This document shows positions 49,161 to 61,384 of a stretch of DNA of 64,000 nt, one piece after another; within the stretch, counting starts at the first letter, position 1, and every line of letters begins with the position of its first letter. A model generated the notes under the pieces. That model was not told the origin of the DNA, made no database searches, and was given only the letters and a program-made list of their open reading frames with translations. Source of the stretch: Istiophorus platypterus. Taxonomy: Eukaryota > Chordata > Actinopteri > Istiophoriformes > Istiophoridae. The stretch covers positions 32,739,501 to 32,803,500 of the forward strand of contig CM029118.1 of NCBI GenBank assembly GCA_016859345.1, in the 5' to 3' direction. A program made the position numbers and the translations under genes.

Positions 49161-49790
49161 TTACACAGGTTGGTCTGCCACGTCATGCATGGTAGACTTA
49201 GCAGGATTAATTCTGTAGTATAAAGGGCTATACTTTATGCTCAGATTCAACCCAATGCTGCAAAACAGATAGGAAGGTGCTTCACTGTACAGATGGATAA
49301 TGGCCCAGACCATACTATGAAGGCAACCCAAGAGCTTCTCAAGGTAAAGAAATGGAATATTCTTCAATAGCCAAGTACATCACCTTACCTCTCCCCAGTC
49401 GAGCAAGCTTTTAAGTTATTGAAGACAAAACCGAGGGCAGAAAGGTCCACAAACAAGTAGCAACTTAAGGCAGCTGCAGTTAAGACCTGGCAAAGCATCC
49501 AAAGGGAGAAAACTCAACATTTGGTGATGTCCATGGGTTCCAGACTTGAGGCAGTCATTGACTGCAAATGATTTTCATCCAAGTATTAACAATACGCCTT
49601 CTATTTAGAATTATGTAATTTTTTCCAATTACCTCTGAGCCCCTGAAAATAAGGGACTTTTTTAAACCTCTTGAATTAAAGCTTAAGGTCTACACTTCAA
49701 TAAAATCTTGATTTGTTTCATTAAAAATCTGATGAGGCAAAATTACAAAAGTTGTGTCACTGTCAGTGTTTATGAGCCTAAATGTATATG
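49161..49790 (+). mobile_element. Tc1/mariner family A, 3' half (copy 4)
   Basis: The segment matches the transposase 3' half (QMDNGPDHTMKATQELL equivalent near 49290-49345), the region after the coding end (ggttccagacttgaggcagt) and the right terminal repeat (tgtgtcactgtcagtgttta, about 49755). Its 5' side directly abuts the LINE fragment ending at 49150. Confidence 0.75.
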
Positions 49791-50231
49791 AATAAAATAT
49801 TAAGTTTGCAAAAATGTGCCAAAACGGGTTGTTGAGTGAATTAATCATGTGTTTAAATATAGAGCAAGAAGGAGCTGAGTTATTCAAATCTAATATTGTC
49901 TTCTCCCTAACTTTTTTTTTATCTTATCTAAAAATCTGATGCTGCTTGGTAAGCTAAGAAACTATATTCTCTTTTTTTTTTGGGGGGGGGGGGTCATCTG
50001 CTGCAGTGGAATTACTTACTATCTGTTTAAATGATTACATCATGGCAAGGAAAAACTCCTTGATAGGTAGAAAACTTGAACAGAACCCAACTCATGGTGT
50101 GGGGCCATCTACCTCGACCAGCTGGGAGATGGGGGTTGGGGTGGGGTAGGAGGAAAGCAAACATAGCACAATGCAAAGTCCACATAAAGATGTTAACAAT
50201 AAAACTGATTTTATAATAACAGCGTATATTA

Positions 50232-50335
50232 TAGACTAATAATGATAATAATAATAATAATAATAACAATAACAATAACAATAACAACAAAAACGACGAC
50301 AACAACAACAACAATAATGATAATAATAATAGAAA
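50232..50335. repeat. AAT/AAC/ACA trinucleotide microsatellite
   Basis: Mixed ATA, ACA and ACG units. The Leu-rich minus-strand and Ile/Thr-rich plus-strand frames here are repeat translations. Confidence 0.92.
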
Positions 50336-50339
50336 CAAT

Positions 50340-50900
50340 GGGTGTTCAGGAGGATCATGGAGGCAATAGGTGGTTTGCAGTCACTGATCCCGACTCTCCA
50401 GCATCAGAGTCAGAAAACCCTAAAGAAAGAGACAGAAGGAGAGAAGACACAAGCAAGCAGAAAACTACAGGAGAGAGAAGAGGTAAAGTTAGCGATGAAA
50501 ATCGGTGGGATATTGATGCGCACAGGGGGAGAAGAAGAGGAGGGGAGAGGTGCTAGGTACATTACGGGAAGTCCCCCAGCAGTCTAGGCCCATATCAGCA
50601 TAACTCAGGGATTGTTCAAGGCATACCTGAGCCACTTCTAACTATACATTTAATCAAATAGGAAGGTTTTAAGCCTACTCTTAAACGTGGAGAGGGTGTC
50701 TGTCTACCAGACCCAAACTGGAAGATGCAGAGGAGCCTGATAGCTGAAGCCTTGGCCCCCCATTTTTCTTATGGAGACACTATTCATCTCCATTATACTA
50801 TGGTAGAAGCAGAAATCCCAGAGACAGGTAGAGTACTCTCAGAACCTTTGACAAATAAAACCAAACCTATCTCAAGGTGAGCGAGAAAATTTGGTTTTGT
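50340..50900 (+). repeat. Dispersed teleost repeat (GTCTAGGCC... family), unclassified
   Basis: Contains cattacgggaagtcccccag, gtctaggcccatatcagcat, taagcctactcttaaacgtg, gagagggtgtctgtctacca and ggagcctgatagctgaagcc in the order of an abundant fish interspersed repeat I recognise but cannot name. No convincing coding capacity. Confidence 0.6.
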
Positions 50901-51059
50901 TCAATTTGTATTACCCAGGTTTTTAATACATTTTCACTTATCTGTGAACTTTGTGAATTGGCTTTCAGTCATTTGGGCATGTCATCAGGTGAACATTGAG
51001 TTCTATATCCTTCATAGTGATTTCTTCAGGCTGCCACTTCTTTCTACACCTGTTTAGGA

Positions 51060-51165
51060 CTAAAACAAATGTACACATTATAAAACAAATGTACACATTA
51101 TAATGTACTTATGATATTGTGTGTGTTTAACAATCGATATTGTGTGTGTTTTTAACAATCGACAG
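51060..51165. repeat. Two adjacent short tandem duplications
   Basis: A 21-bp unit (aaaacaaatgtacacattat) occurs twice in direct succession, followed by a second duplicated unit (gatattgtgtgtg...aacaatcga), also twice. Confidence 0.9.
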
Positions 51166-51169
51166 TAAT

Positions 51170-53930
51170 ATATTTACACAAGATTATCTATAAAAACATA
51201 TAATAAAGGAGAGGAGCATTTCCATCACAGAGCAAAAAATAAAAAGGTAAAAGCTTCCATTTGGAAAAATAAGAACTTTTTCAGACAATAATTTTATGGT
51301 GCTGTACTCCAGCAAGCCTACAACAGGGAAGAATGGTTTACATGATCATAAATATCCATAAAATGTAGGAAGAATTAATGTATGTGATTTTAGAGGAGTA
51401 CTTGAATGTGGCTAGGTCAGAGCAGAAAGCAGTGGTACAGAGAAGGGTTTAGGATGTTAGCATTAGGGAATTCCTGCACTGACCTCTCGTTCACTCTTCT
51501 CTGCCTGATTCACCTTTGCATCTGGCAAGAGGGTGAAGAGCTTTCACCACAAAATGAAGTCTTGATAAAATGGGGAGCTAACAGCTGGTTTGGTAACAGG
51601 GGGACGAAGGTCATCAGAAAGAGTCTCTTTGTTTTCTCAATGTTCAGCAAAAGGTAGCCAAATGTAACACAGCTGACCCCTGATAGCTGCTTGTCTCCTG
51701 AGCTGAGCAATAAGATAAAGAGTTCCTTCACAAAACCTAGTGGAAACAAGCCAATGTCAGCTCCTGGAATGCCTTCTCATTTCCTGGAGAACAAATATGT
51801 TTCATTCATCTTACAACAATAATGTACAAGGATAGTAAATTTCCAATTTAAGAGACTGGATCTTGTTTGGATACCCCATGTGTTTATGAGTTTTAAATTT
51901 TCTAGATATTATCTAAAGCAATCAGAGCAGAAAGGGTCTTTTCAGTGTTAAGAGTTTTAAGAGAAGTAAAAGCAAAAAAATGGTAAGGTTTTTTGTTTTT
52001 TTTCATAGATCAAGATCATGATTTTACCACAACATGATAAATCTCAGGAATTCAAACCCTACTTGTTTCAGTTCCCTCTGAGTATCCGTGTAGTATTTCT
52101 CCTGAAACTTGGAACGACAATAATTACAATTAAAAATTTAACCCACATAAAGATGAAACATGATATTTTTGGCCCCTTGACATCAAAAGAAAAAATAACC
52201 TAATAAGTATTCTGCAGTAATAGATTTTTTGGCCACTTGGGGAAAGGTGAATAACCTGTTAACAACAGCTGAAAGTTGTGCTTTTATGGACCTCTAGTGG
52301 TTTAAATTGCTGCAGGGGTGTAGAAGAGTACTCCAGGGTGTGTCAGTACAATGTGAGATCACTGCTCGGTGCAGTTACAGGTGCATTAGAGAAAAATGAC
52401 TACACTCAACCACACTAATCTGTGATGTCAGGTTTAATTGACTACATATTTTTTCTGCTCTGTTTGGTGGGTGAGTAAAGTGAGTTGTTGTGGGACAGAA
52501 AACAAAGAAAGAGTAGCGTGGACAAATTTTTTACATTATCTTTCATTATCTAACCAGTTTGTAGTTTCTCAGTTTGCTCTACTGCTCTGATTTCTATAAT
52601 TATTGTTCCATACACTGTTTGTCTGTGTTCTGTTTCCCCATTTTTGCCTGACACTAGAGGTTTTTAATTTGAGTGTTCATTGTTGTGCTGGTATGCCAAT
52701 CAGGATTAGCACTAGCCCCTGAACATACCTAGAACTTGGATCTTATCAACTACTATGCAGTGTATAAAATTAGTTCAGAAACTTGTCCTCCAAGGAAGCA
52801 GAGAAAAGAGGAAACAAAAGCAGAACCTTTGACAATAGCTACATGTTATGTTACTTCTTGTGGCAGAAAAGGGAGATTTGTTCTCCAAATAGTCATGTCT
52901 GCTGTTTCATGCTTGGGCATGTAGTGCCATGCTGGATGGGTTTATCAGAGCTTTTTCACTAAAAACAGTTGCTTGCTGCTGCTGGAAATAAGATTTAGGG
53001 AAGTTGAGTGTGAAGTTTGAGGGCTGCAAAACCACCATAAAATCACTATAAGCTAAAAGAGATTAATGATGCTCAAGTTGGGGGGGGTGATTCAGTGTGA
53101 GTTTGTCACACTTCACTTGGTTCACTGTAAAATCTGGAAAAGACAAGATATTAAGTGTTTATAATGATGTGGGTTTTTTTATATTAGTTTTATACTTTGA
53201 TGATTATAAGTCTGTGATGATTTGATGATTATAAGTCTGTTTTCTTCTAATACTATAGAGACATTCCCAGAGTGTATTATTTTGATGTGGCCTGGAGATA
53301 AGACCTCCCTTTCTCACTTTACATTACAAAGAAACTTACAAGACATTGCAACCATGAATCTAATGGAGGTTTTTGGGTTGTTTTTTTTTGCACAAGGCCA
53401 TCAAAAATAATATATGCACATGTTTGATTTAGGTAGTTCAGTATGGAGGTGCTGTATGAGATATGAGAGGAAGAACCATTTAGATAGCATACAGAGCTGT
53501 ACAGACAAAGCTGCTATTGTTCCTCCTGTCTGAAGGCTCGCTGGCCTACAGAGGGATGGCATTGTTTTATCATGTAATGCTACCAGTGATCTAGTCAAAG
53601 ATAGCACCCTAAGTTTGGTAAAGTAAGACAGACGTATATCAAAGCCACTATTAGGTCACCACAGTTCAGTTCAGTTCAGGGTTTGACTCAGTGATGCTGA
53701 GAACAAATGGAGGTGAAAGCAGAGACCCTTTTTTTAAAAACAGCATTCCAAAGTAAAATTAAGAAGGCCAAGTAAGCAAGTGAGAGGGAAGATGCCTCAG
53801 CAAAGATGCATGACAAAAAGCCTTTTTTTTTTAAATAATTGAAATGAACTGAAATAATTTTTCATATTGTTAATGATAACCTAATGGTCCCGAGATGAGA
53901 ATTTACCATTTTCTCCTCTTTACAACACAC
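51170..53930. other. Intergenic DNA, no gene recognised
   Basis: Short chance frames only. A direct duplication of tttgatgattataagtctgt lies at about 53199-53241. No splice-flanked coding block was seen. Confidence 0.5.
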
Positions 53931-53939
53931 AGAGAGATT

Positions 53940-56130
53940 TAAGGTGTTTGTCAACCACCTTAGACAGCACTTCAGGATTAGAGGGGGATTTATATTAGTT
54001 GAAAGACACATCCTAGGATACGATGGAACACATAATTGGTGATGTTTCCTTAGGTCATTGAGTATTTTGGGCCTTTCAACTTCATAAACCCTCGCTAAAG
54101 TGACCCAGCCAGGGCTGGTAATACCCCAACTTGTGTCCCAGCAGCACTGACCCATGGGTCACCCCTCCTGATCTGAAGCCATCTGAAGGCCCTCTCTGCA
54201 GCTTCCATGGTGGAATTGATGGCCTTCCTCTTTGCAGCTCCATTGATGCCAAGTAGGTTGAAGACTTTGCCCAGTGAGTGGCCAGGAAAGCTTCTACATC
54301 CAACTCTGACATGATCACAGTCAGCCCTCCAGCCTCTCAACTGGCACTGCTTCACCAGCTCCTAGTACTTCAACTGCTTCTGCTTATTTGCCTCCTCTAT
54401 GTGGGCCTACAAGGGAGTTGACAGCTCTATCAGGAGCACCTGATTTGTAGAAGCTGATGATAGCACCAAGTCTGGCCTCAAAAAAGTTGTTATTATATGG
54501 TCTGGGAACTTGAGTTGCCTCCTGATGTCCACTCACAGCTCCCAGCCTGATGCAGTGGTGAGCAGATTGGCTGCTGAACTGGGCTGTGCCCTAGGCAGTT
54601 CTCCAGCCCTGACAAAGGTGATGTTCCTCTGGCTGTGCACATGCAGGATATTAGCCATAGCTTTGGAGATGGCCTCTGCAACCGGCTTCAGTACCTGGTC
54701 GTCTTGCCAGTGGTTGTGGCTGTCCCCAAGGGCTGTTAGGCAGCTGCTGAGGATGTGCTCCAGTGAATGTTTTCCAGAAAATCAAGGACATACTGGAGAT
54801 TTACTGGGCTGGGTAGGACATCATACACAGCTTGGACCATGAACATGATTTGCTGCAGCTGCACCTGCCAGATATCAGACTAGTTTATCTTCCACTCCAG
54901 CACCCTCCCTCCCTCCCACCTATCCCAGGACCAGTACATGTCTGTCCTTGCCATGGGCCTTGTCACAGCAAGATTGTGGGATGGCTCCAAGCCCTTCCCG
55001 TCCTGTAGATAATGTGCCCACTAAAGCCCTGTCTCTCAGCTGAGACTCAGGAATCTTCAGGGCTGCCTGGGCACTCCACCCTTCGCTTATTCACACAACA
55101 ATGCCTGCCAGAGACACTCTGGAGTCCCTGGGATCCTGATAAAGCAGAGCCTCTCTTGTGCAGGAAACCTTGAACCCCTTATGGAGTTTTTTGGTACTCC
55201 TGTAAAATGCTGCACTGCTCAAACTATGTGGTAGACCCAGCCATCTCTGGAGGTAGCTGCTGATCTTCCTCTACAGTGTTAACTCATATATAAACATAGG
55301 CTAGAGGACTTGAAGTCAGATACCAGGTTTGTTGATCCATGTGGAGCCAAGTCTCAAACTCCTTGATGGTTGCATGGATTGCATTTGCATCCCCGGGGCT
55401 ACTGTCAAAGACCTTTCCTAAGCTCTTGCCTGGTCACTCGGTGATGGATGGTAAAACAAAGCAAAACCTGTCCTCCACTTTCCCTCTCTTCAACACCATG
55501 GCCCTAGATTTGGTTGGTTAGAAACTCATCCTTGACCCTGAGATGAGCTTTTCTAGGCCCTGGAGGGTCCACCTACCACCTTGCAGTGATGTGGTGAAAG
55601 TAAGGTCATGCACATAGGCTCTGAGGGGGGCTGGTGAACGCCTCTATACTCTAATTCAGCTGCCTTAACCACCATGTCCATTGCAAGGTCGAAGAGAGTA
55701 ACTGAGGTGAACTAAGTTATGATCCCCTTTTCAAACTGATGCAAGTCTGATTCTGTATTCCCAGAAGTGACTCTGAGCCTGAGGTACTTAAGCTTAATCT
55801 TGCTGGGTGTCATTCCAGCATAGACTCCCCCAACTTGTGAGGTATATGCATTTGCATATACATGGCACCATGTCTCCCTTCCCTTCACAGACCTCCCTCT
55901 ACAGTTGGATGACAACTATGGTATGTTCAGTTCAGCCTGGAAGTCTAGGTTATGCCACTTTTGCAAAGCGAGGTGTCAATAGTCATTCTCTAAGATAAAG
56001 TCTTTCATCCCTCTGTCCTATACATTGAAGAGGATCTTAGCCTCCACGCTTAGCTGCATGATGGATCTGAACTGCAACACCCTCTGCCTTTCTCCTTCCT
56101 TTTTGGTGGTGTCACTGTGTTCCCAGATCT
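53940..56130 (-). mobile_element. Decayed non-LTR retrotransposon, lineage 2 (restriction-like-endonuclease type)
   Basis: Read on the minus strand from 56130 down, pieces of one ORF appear in the expected order: YLRLRVTSGNTESDLHQFEKG and SVTLFDLAMDMVVKAAELEYRG (reverse transcriptase palm), RWLGLPHSLSSAAFY (thumb or maturase-like region), LRDRALVGTL, VQAVYDVLPSPVNLQ, and finally GCRSFPGHSLGKVFNLLGI with KRKAINSTMEAAERAFRWLQ, the C-terminal end after the restriction-like endonuclease. This order fits fish LINEs of the R2/R4/NeSL group. Many stops and frameshifts show it is long dead. The catalytic (F/Y)xDD box is degraded. Poly(A) tail and target-site duplications were not identified. Confidence 0.75.
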
Positions 56131-57014
56131 CAGCTATTAACCTTTAGATCATTCCTACTAGTAATGATCTATTAGAAAAGAAAAATGTCACCTTTAACCT
56201 TTTACTGTGAATTCATCACACACAATAACAAAAAAACAAAACAAACAAAAAAAAAACCCAAAAAACAAACATCTGACCCAGAAACTTTAGTTTATTTGCA
56301 CATTTTGTTTACACTTGGAAATCTGCATATCCTGTACATTCAGTAGTTAATGGTGTGGAAGACTTGATAGCCACATAAGACAATGTATGAAGTGTTTCCC
56401 TGACTGTGACAATAGTCTGCTGAAGAACTGATTGGAGAAGGCAATCAAAGTATGACAGAATCATTCACACACAATACAAAACTGCTGCTGCAAAATGGCA
56501 TCATATCAAAACCAGAAACAGGTACAGAGAGATTGACAGTATAGAACATGAAACAGAAATTAAATGTGGTAGAAAATACTCTGGCATGACAAAAGCAATG
56601 TCATGACAGAATTGAACCAGAATCAGTGTGTATTTTCGTTCAGAGCTGGGAAATTCTGAAAAATCAACATGATTAGTGAGTCAAGGGGAGAGGGTTGCAT
56701 TTGGAATTTTAGGATTCAGAATATGTCCTCATAGGAAACAGCAGTTCTGTTTAATTCAATTGGATTAAAATACATTAGTAAAACTACTGGGCCAATATCA
56801 AAACCCAGACAAAATTTAAAAACACTCATTCTTAAATTAGTGAAAATAACTGTTTTTGCTACTGTTCCTTTTGAGTGGCTGCCACTTTTAGAGGATACAG
56901 TCTACAAACTGGTGACTGTGGTTCCTGGGCTGAACGTTGCAAAAACTAGATGATCCTTCAGATCAGATTATTAGGAGGTCTCAAATCATTCACAAGGTGT
57001 AACATACCAGAGGT
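56131..57014. other. Intergenic or asb7 3' flank, no gene recognised
   Basis: Contains an A/C-rich run (56225-56270) and a minus-strand AATAAA near 56296-56291. No coding segment was recognised. Confidence 0.45.
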
Positions 57015-58345
57015 ACAGTCCTGGTCAAAATTATTGACACCCCTGAATTTTAAGTACACAATTTAGAGTATCTTCAGAATAAAATTTAAACAAACCAATT
57101 TTGTATAATTAGAATTTTTAAGAAAATATTGTGTTACTGAAAAACAAAAGAAAGTTTGCATATAATGAAATACAAATAGACATAAAATTCATGCTTGACA
57201 CAATTATTGGCACCCTTTTGTTGAATTAAGATAGCTCCTCAAACAAAATTTTAAAAAATTGAAAAAAAAAAAACCCTAATCTGTGCTTCAATTTCAGTGT
57301 TCACATGACCTGAATTAATCAATGAATGGTGGTTTTATTGCACATAAAGGGGCTAATTGTTTGAGTTTCTTTTTCACAATGGCAAAGACAAGTAAGCTGT
57401 CTGAGAGCATCACAAATAATGATATCAAAGGCTACAAGGTAATCGCCAAAAATCTTGAAATCCCTGTCAACAGTTTGTAATGTAATCAAGAAGTTTCACA
57501 GTTCTAAGTTATATATAGCTTCCAGGATGTGGTGCTAAGAAGAAACTAAATGGGTGAAGTCAAAAGATTGATGCGGATTGTGGAAAGAAAACACCACACA
57601 AGACAATGAAGGAGCTTGAGGCTGACCTAGATCCATCTGGAGTGGTGGCTTCAGCCCTAAATATACAGCACACACTAGACCAAGTGGGGTTCTATGGACG
57701 AAGGCCACCACTACTGAAACACAGGCACAAAAAGATGCAAGACTAATGTTTGCAAGAACTTTCTCGGATAATGTTCTATGGACAGATGAAACCAAAGTGG
57801 AGCTGTCTGGGAATGCAGTGCATCAATTTGTTTTTAGACAACAGAATAAAACCTACAAGGACAAAGACCCTACAGTAAAATGTGGTGGATGTTCTATCCT
57901 GCTGTGGGGCTGCTTTGCTGCCTATGGTACTGGAGGCACTGAATGTATTAAAGGAATGATGAAGTCCCAAGATTTCCAAAGCATTTTAGAGGGAAATGTG
58001 TTACCCAGTGTCAGAAAACTAGATTTTGGGTGAAGGTCTTGGATCTTTCAGCTGGACAATGACCAGAAGTAAACATCCAGCAGCACAAAAGAGTGGTTGA
58101 AAAGGAGAAGATGGACTGTTTTGTCCTGACCTACATCCACTGAAAACCTTTGGAGAGAGCTGAAATCTGCCATTACAATAAGGACTCCTGCAAACTTAAG
58201 AGAGTTTGAACATAGCGCAATTGAAGAGTGGCAGAAAATATCAGCAGACAGATGCAAGAAGCTTCTAGATGCTGTCATCGTTGCCAATGTTTCTGCAACC
58301 AAATATTATTTAAGTGTGCCAGTATTTGTGTCTTGGGTCTATTTT
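57015..58345 (+). mobile_element. Tc1-like transposon remnant, family D, near full length
   Basis: The left terminus (cctggtcaaaattattgaca, 57022) and an imperfect inverted right terminus (agtgtgccagtatttgtgtc, about 58313) bound about 1.3 kb. The plus strand encodes LTVKT-side degraded sequence and then a clear segment at 57746-58033: VLWTDETKVELSGN (first catalytic Asp), GGCSILLWGCFAAYGTGG and SVRKLDFG followed by a stop. The second motif appears as QLDNDQK and the third as PDLHPLKTFGE, in other frames. Inactive. Confidence 0.8.
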
Positions 58346-61244
58346 ATGTTTTGGACTAAAGATATCCTGTGAAGTTTTGACCTCTAGTAGTGCTGTGCAG
58401 TAGTTTTTTGTATGACAGGGTGCCTGTTTGGCTGTCTGTCTAAACACAGCAAATCACTGGTAGGTAAAAATGGATGCACTGGTTCAAATTTTTTCAGCTT
58501 GGTAAATGTTTTATGAGGAAGGAAATGCACTTGACAAGTTTGTTATACCTTAGGAGATACACAGACTGCATTATGGTGAGTAATACTGAATGTAAAGATA
58601 AGTTTTTTTTTGTTTGTAATTTCCATAAGGCATCTTTAACTTCTACAGATTTAACCAAATTTCTCCCTCAAATGTCATTGTCAGGGCACAGTGTAAAGGG
58701 ACCCTTGAGAACATAAAGGACACACAGGCAGTGTCCTTCACATTTAGGAAAAAGAGGGCTGCATTTACAGAAGCCTTTAAAATAGGACATGCCCTGTCAA
58801 ACTGTATTTAGTCTTGAAAGGCAGACCTTGACAGATGCAGCCCATGCAATGGGACACAGGAGTGTAACCTTACGGTTGTGATCTTAGTTATCTTAGTTCT
58901 CTATGCAACCTCCCTGACCTCATCACACACTTAACATTTTCCTTTGTTAATCCACTTAAATATAAATTTTGGTAACTGGGGAAATGTTTCAGTTTAGCTG
59001 CACAGAGCACATAATTTTCAAAAAAAGGTGTACTTTTCACAAAATGTCATAATATAAAGCTGAAGACAAATTCAAATTAAATATGAACATGACCACTGAC
59101 ATCCTAAAGCACGTGAACACAGAATGGATGTTAATAAATTAAAAAACAACAAAAAAAAACAACAAAAAAAAAGCAACTTTAGGTGCCACATGAGTTCACT
59201 ATGCAATTTAAACACATGCACAAAAAAAGAAAAATCTTTTTGCATGGGTATTGTTTAGAACCCAAAGCCTACATTTTATTTCAATTGTCAGAATGAAAAA
59301 TTCACAGTATCATCTCCACAACAGTTACCTGCAAGATGCAGATGAGAAATTTTTAAGAAAGCACCCAACATTTCTGGCATAGAAATAAAAATACTTGATT
59401 CGATATGATTCTTGTACAACAGAGTATTTAAACTCAGACACACACAAAAGAGAAATATTTGAATCACAGCAAACCGATCACAATATTATATCCAAAACTT
59501 AAATACATTAAGAATACCAGAGATCATTGCTTAAATAAATTCTACAAAAATATCTGTTGTACATGTAACATATTTACATCGACTGTAGATTCTAGCGATT
59601 ATGTGTCAGTGTTATCCAAAACAGACTATTTCATTCATATTTAAGCCACACCTTTAGTGAGTAAATATGGCGCTTTTAGAATAGAATTTGATCACAGTGC
59701 TCTCACTCCAAACTTAAAAGGTACTACATATAGTGTAGAAATTGATAAAGCAACTTGATTTAAGGTTGATCACTATGGAAAACTTTCACTATTCAACAGG
59801 TAGTATCAAATTATTTCTACAAATCAAACTTAAGTTGAAAATCATTTCAACGACATGTTATATTCTTCTTTGTGTCTTTGCAAGTCATTCTTGTATATCA
59901 GAAAAAAAACCCAATGTCAAGCAATGTTAGAGTAAATCTAATCCTGTGTAATTTTTTAAAAGATACACTGCCCGAATTTGTTACAACACCCAACCTAAAC
60001 CACAAATTTTCCGCTCAGCTTACTGTTGATATTTTAAAATTCCTTTCCAAAGCATTAGCAGTGAGCTGGGAGGACATTTTGTAGACTGATTATCAACCAG
60101 AACTGTCTTTTCATTTCCCTTCATCCAGCTTGACATAACATGTTATGCTGGGAAGAAACTCGACAGATTAAACCCCCATGCTAATTTTAGGATTAAACTC
60201 TAGAGCCAAATTTGGGGTGGTGATTAACAACCTGAACATCAACAATATGACTGTTGGAGGATTAGATGGATTTCTGGCAGGTCACAAATCTTGGCCAGCT
60301 GTTTTTATAGACTGTAGTGAGCTTGTTGTATTTATTACTGGAATAGTAATTTACATGCTGTGACAACTGCATGGTGACTCAGATGTTCTGCGATAGATAG
60401 ACATCAAATAGACCATAATGTCCACATCTCCCAGGCACCCGTAGCTGCATTCTGCTCAACGCCAAATAACACTGCTTTTCTCTTCCAACACAGCTAGTTA
60501 TCATCTAGTTGTGTATTTAACCTACAGAGCTCTGAGTGTTCAAATGTTTTTCTAATTGTGTGAATGAGCTGTCAATGGGCACAACATCAATGCTATTTGC
60601 TTAAGTTAAGTTTGCTTAAGCTTAAGTCAGTAAATTACTGAACAAATTGGTGATGTGTGTGGTTAATTCAGAGCTTTGGAACCAAAAATCAGGAAACATG
60701 GCTTGTAGAGTTTGTTTTTGTTTGTTTTTTTTAAACTATCAGTATCTAAATAGCTAGATAAAATAAAACTTTCTAAATAAAACTTTATATTTTTGAGTCA
60801 GAAATAAAACCATTACTACAGCATGTCTTGTTTAACTTCCTATAGCTCAGTAAAAACTGTTGGGAGGAAATAAATTAAAATATACTCATTGGCAAATCCA
60901 CACTTGATGACAATCTGAGCAAGCAAGGATAATGTCATGCACAGTAACAGCATAAGATGAATGGTATCCGCAGTCAAATGAGGTTTCTTTTTCCACAAAC
61001 ACAATAAACTTTGCTTACATGAGGTTGCTCCTTTCCCATTCTTCAGCAAATATTCTAACTGTAAAAAAAGGCTTAAATTGAGAACTGAAGCAGGAAACAA
61101 TTTTTAATGTTATGACCTGGACAAAAAAATTGGACTAACAATCCCTCATTATGTAGGGAACAGACCTGTGGACTTAGTGATTGCATAGTCTTCCTAAATG
61201 ATGGAAGTTTTTCGTCACCCTCTCCTCTTCTATTGATGCTGCCT
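58346..61244 (-). other. asb7 3' UTR and/or intergenic DNA
   Basis: AT-rich, without a coding exon I can recognise on either strand. Minus-strand AATAAA occurs near 60336-60331 and 59280-59275, so an asb7 3' UTR of about 0.9-2 kb is possible. A-rich runs with C interruptions lie at 59145-59172. Confidence 0.35.
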
Positions 61245-61384
61245 TCACACATTGTCAAATTTATGTTTTAAATAGTCTTTCATAACCTTTGCAATTGGTA
61301 GATCTTCCAAGAATTTCAAGCTTTGAAGGCCAATGCAGTGACGGATTTTTATTCGACACAAGTCTTGTAGAGTCCGAGGTTGTC
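61245..61384 (-). CDS. asb7: asb7, last coding exon (SOCS-box C-terminus); gene continues beyond window
   Basis: ASB7 is an ankyrin-repeat and SOCS-box protein, the substrate receptor of a cullin-5/elongin-B/C ubiquitin ligase. This 140-nt exon follows acceptor TTTTAG and completes a split codon. It then encodes 45 residues beginning QPRTLQDLCRIKIR and ending MKDYLKHKFDNV, with TGA at 61247-61245. The LQDLCR...IG...LP pattern is the SOCS box (BC box plus Cul box), and the end is nearly the same as human ASB7 as I remember it (KHKFDDI). The ankyrin exons lie further along the minus strand, past 64000. ASB7 next to ALDH1A3 in the same orientation is the arrangement on human 15q26.3. Another ASB paralogue is unlikely given the match at the extreme C-terminus. 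Confidence 0.88.

Noticed and set aside
50027..50556. Leu-rich minus frame and Ile/Thr/Glu-rich plus frame near 50.2-50.5 kb
   Set aside because: They span a trinucleotide microsatellite and a dispersed repeat; no independent evidence of a gene.
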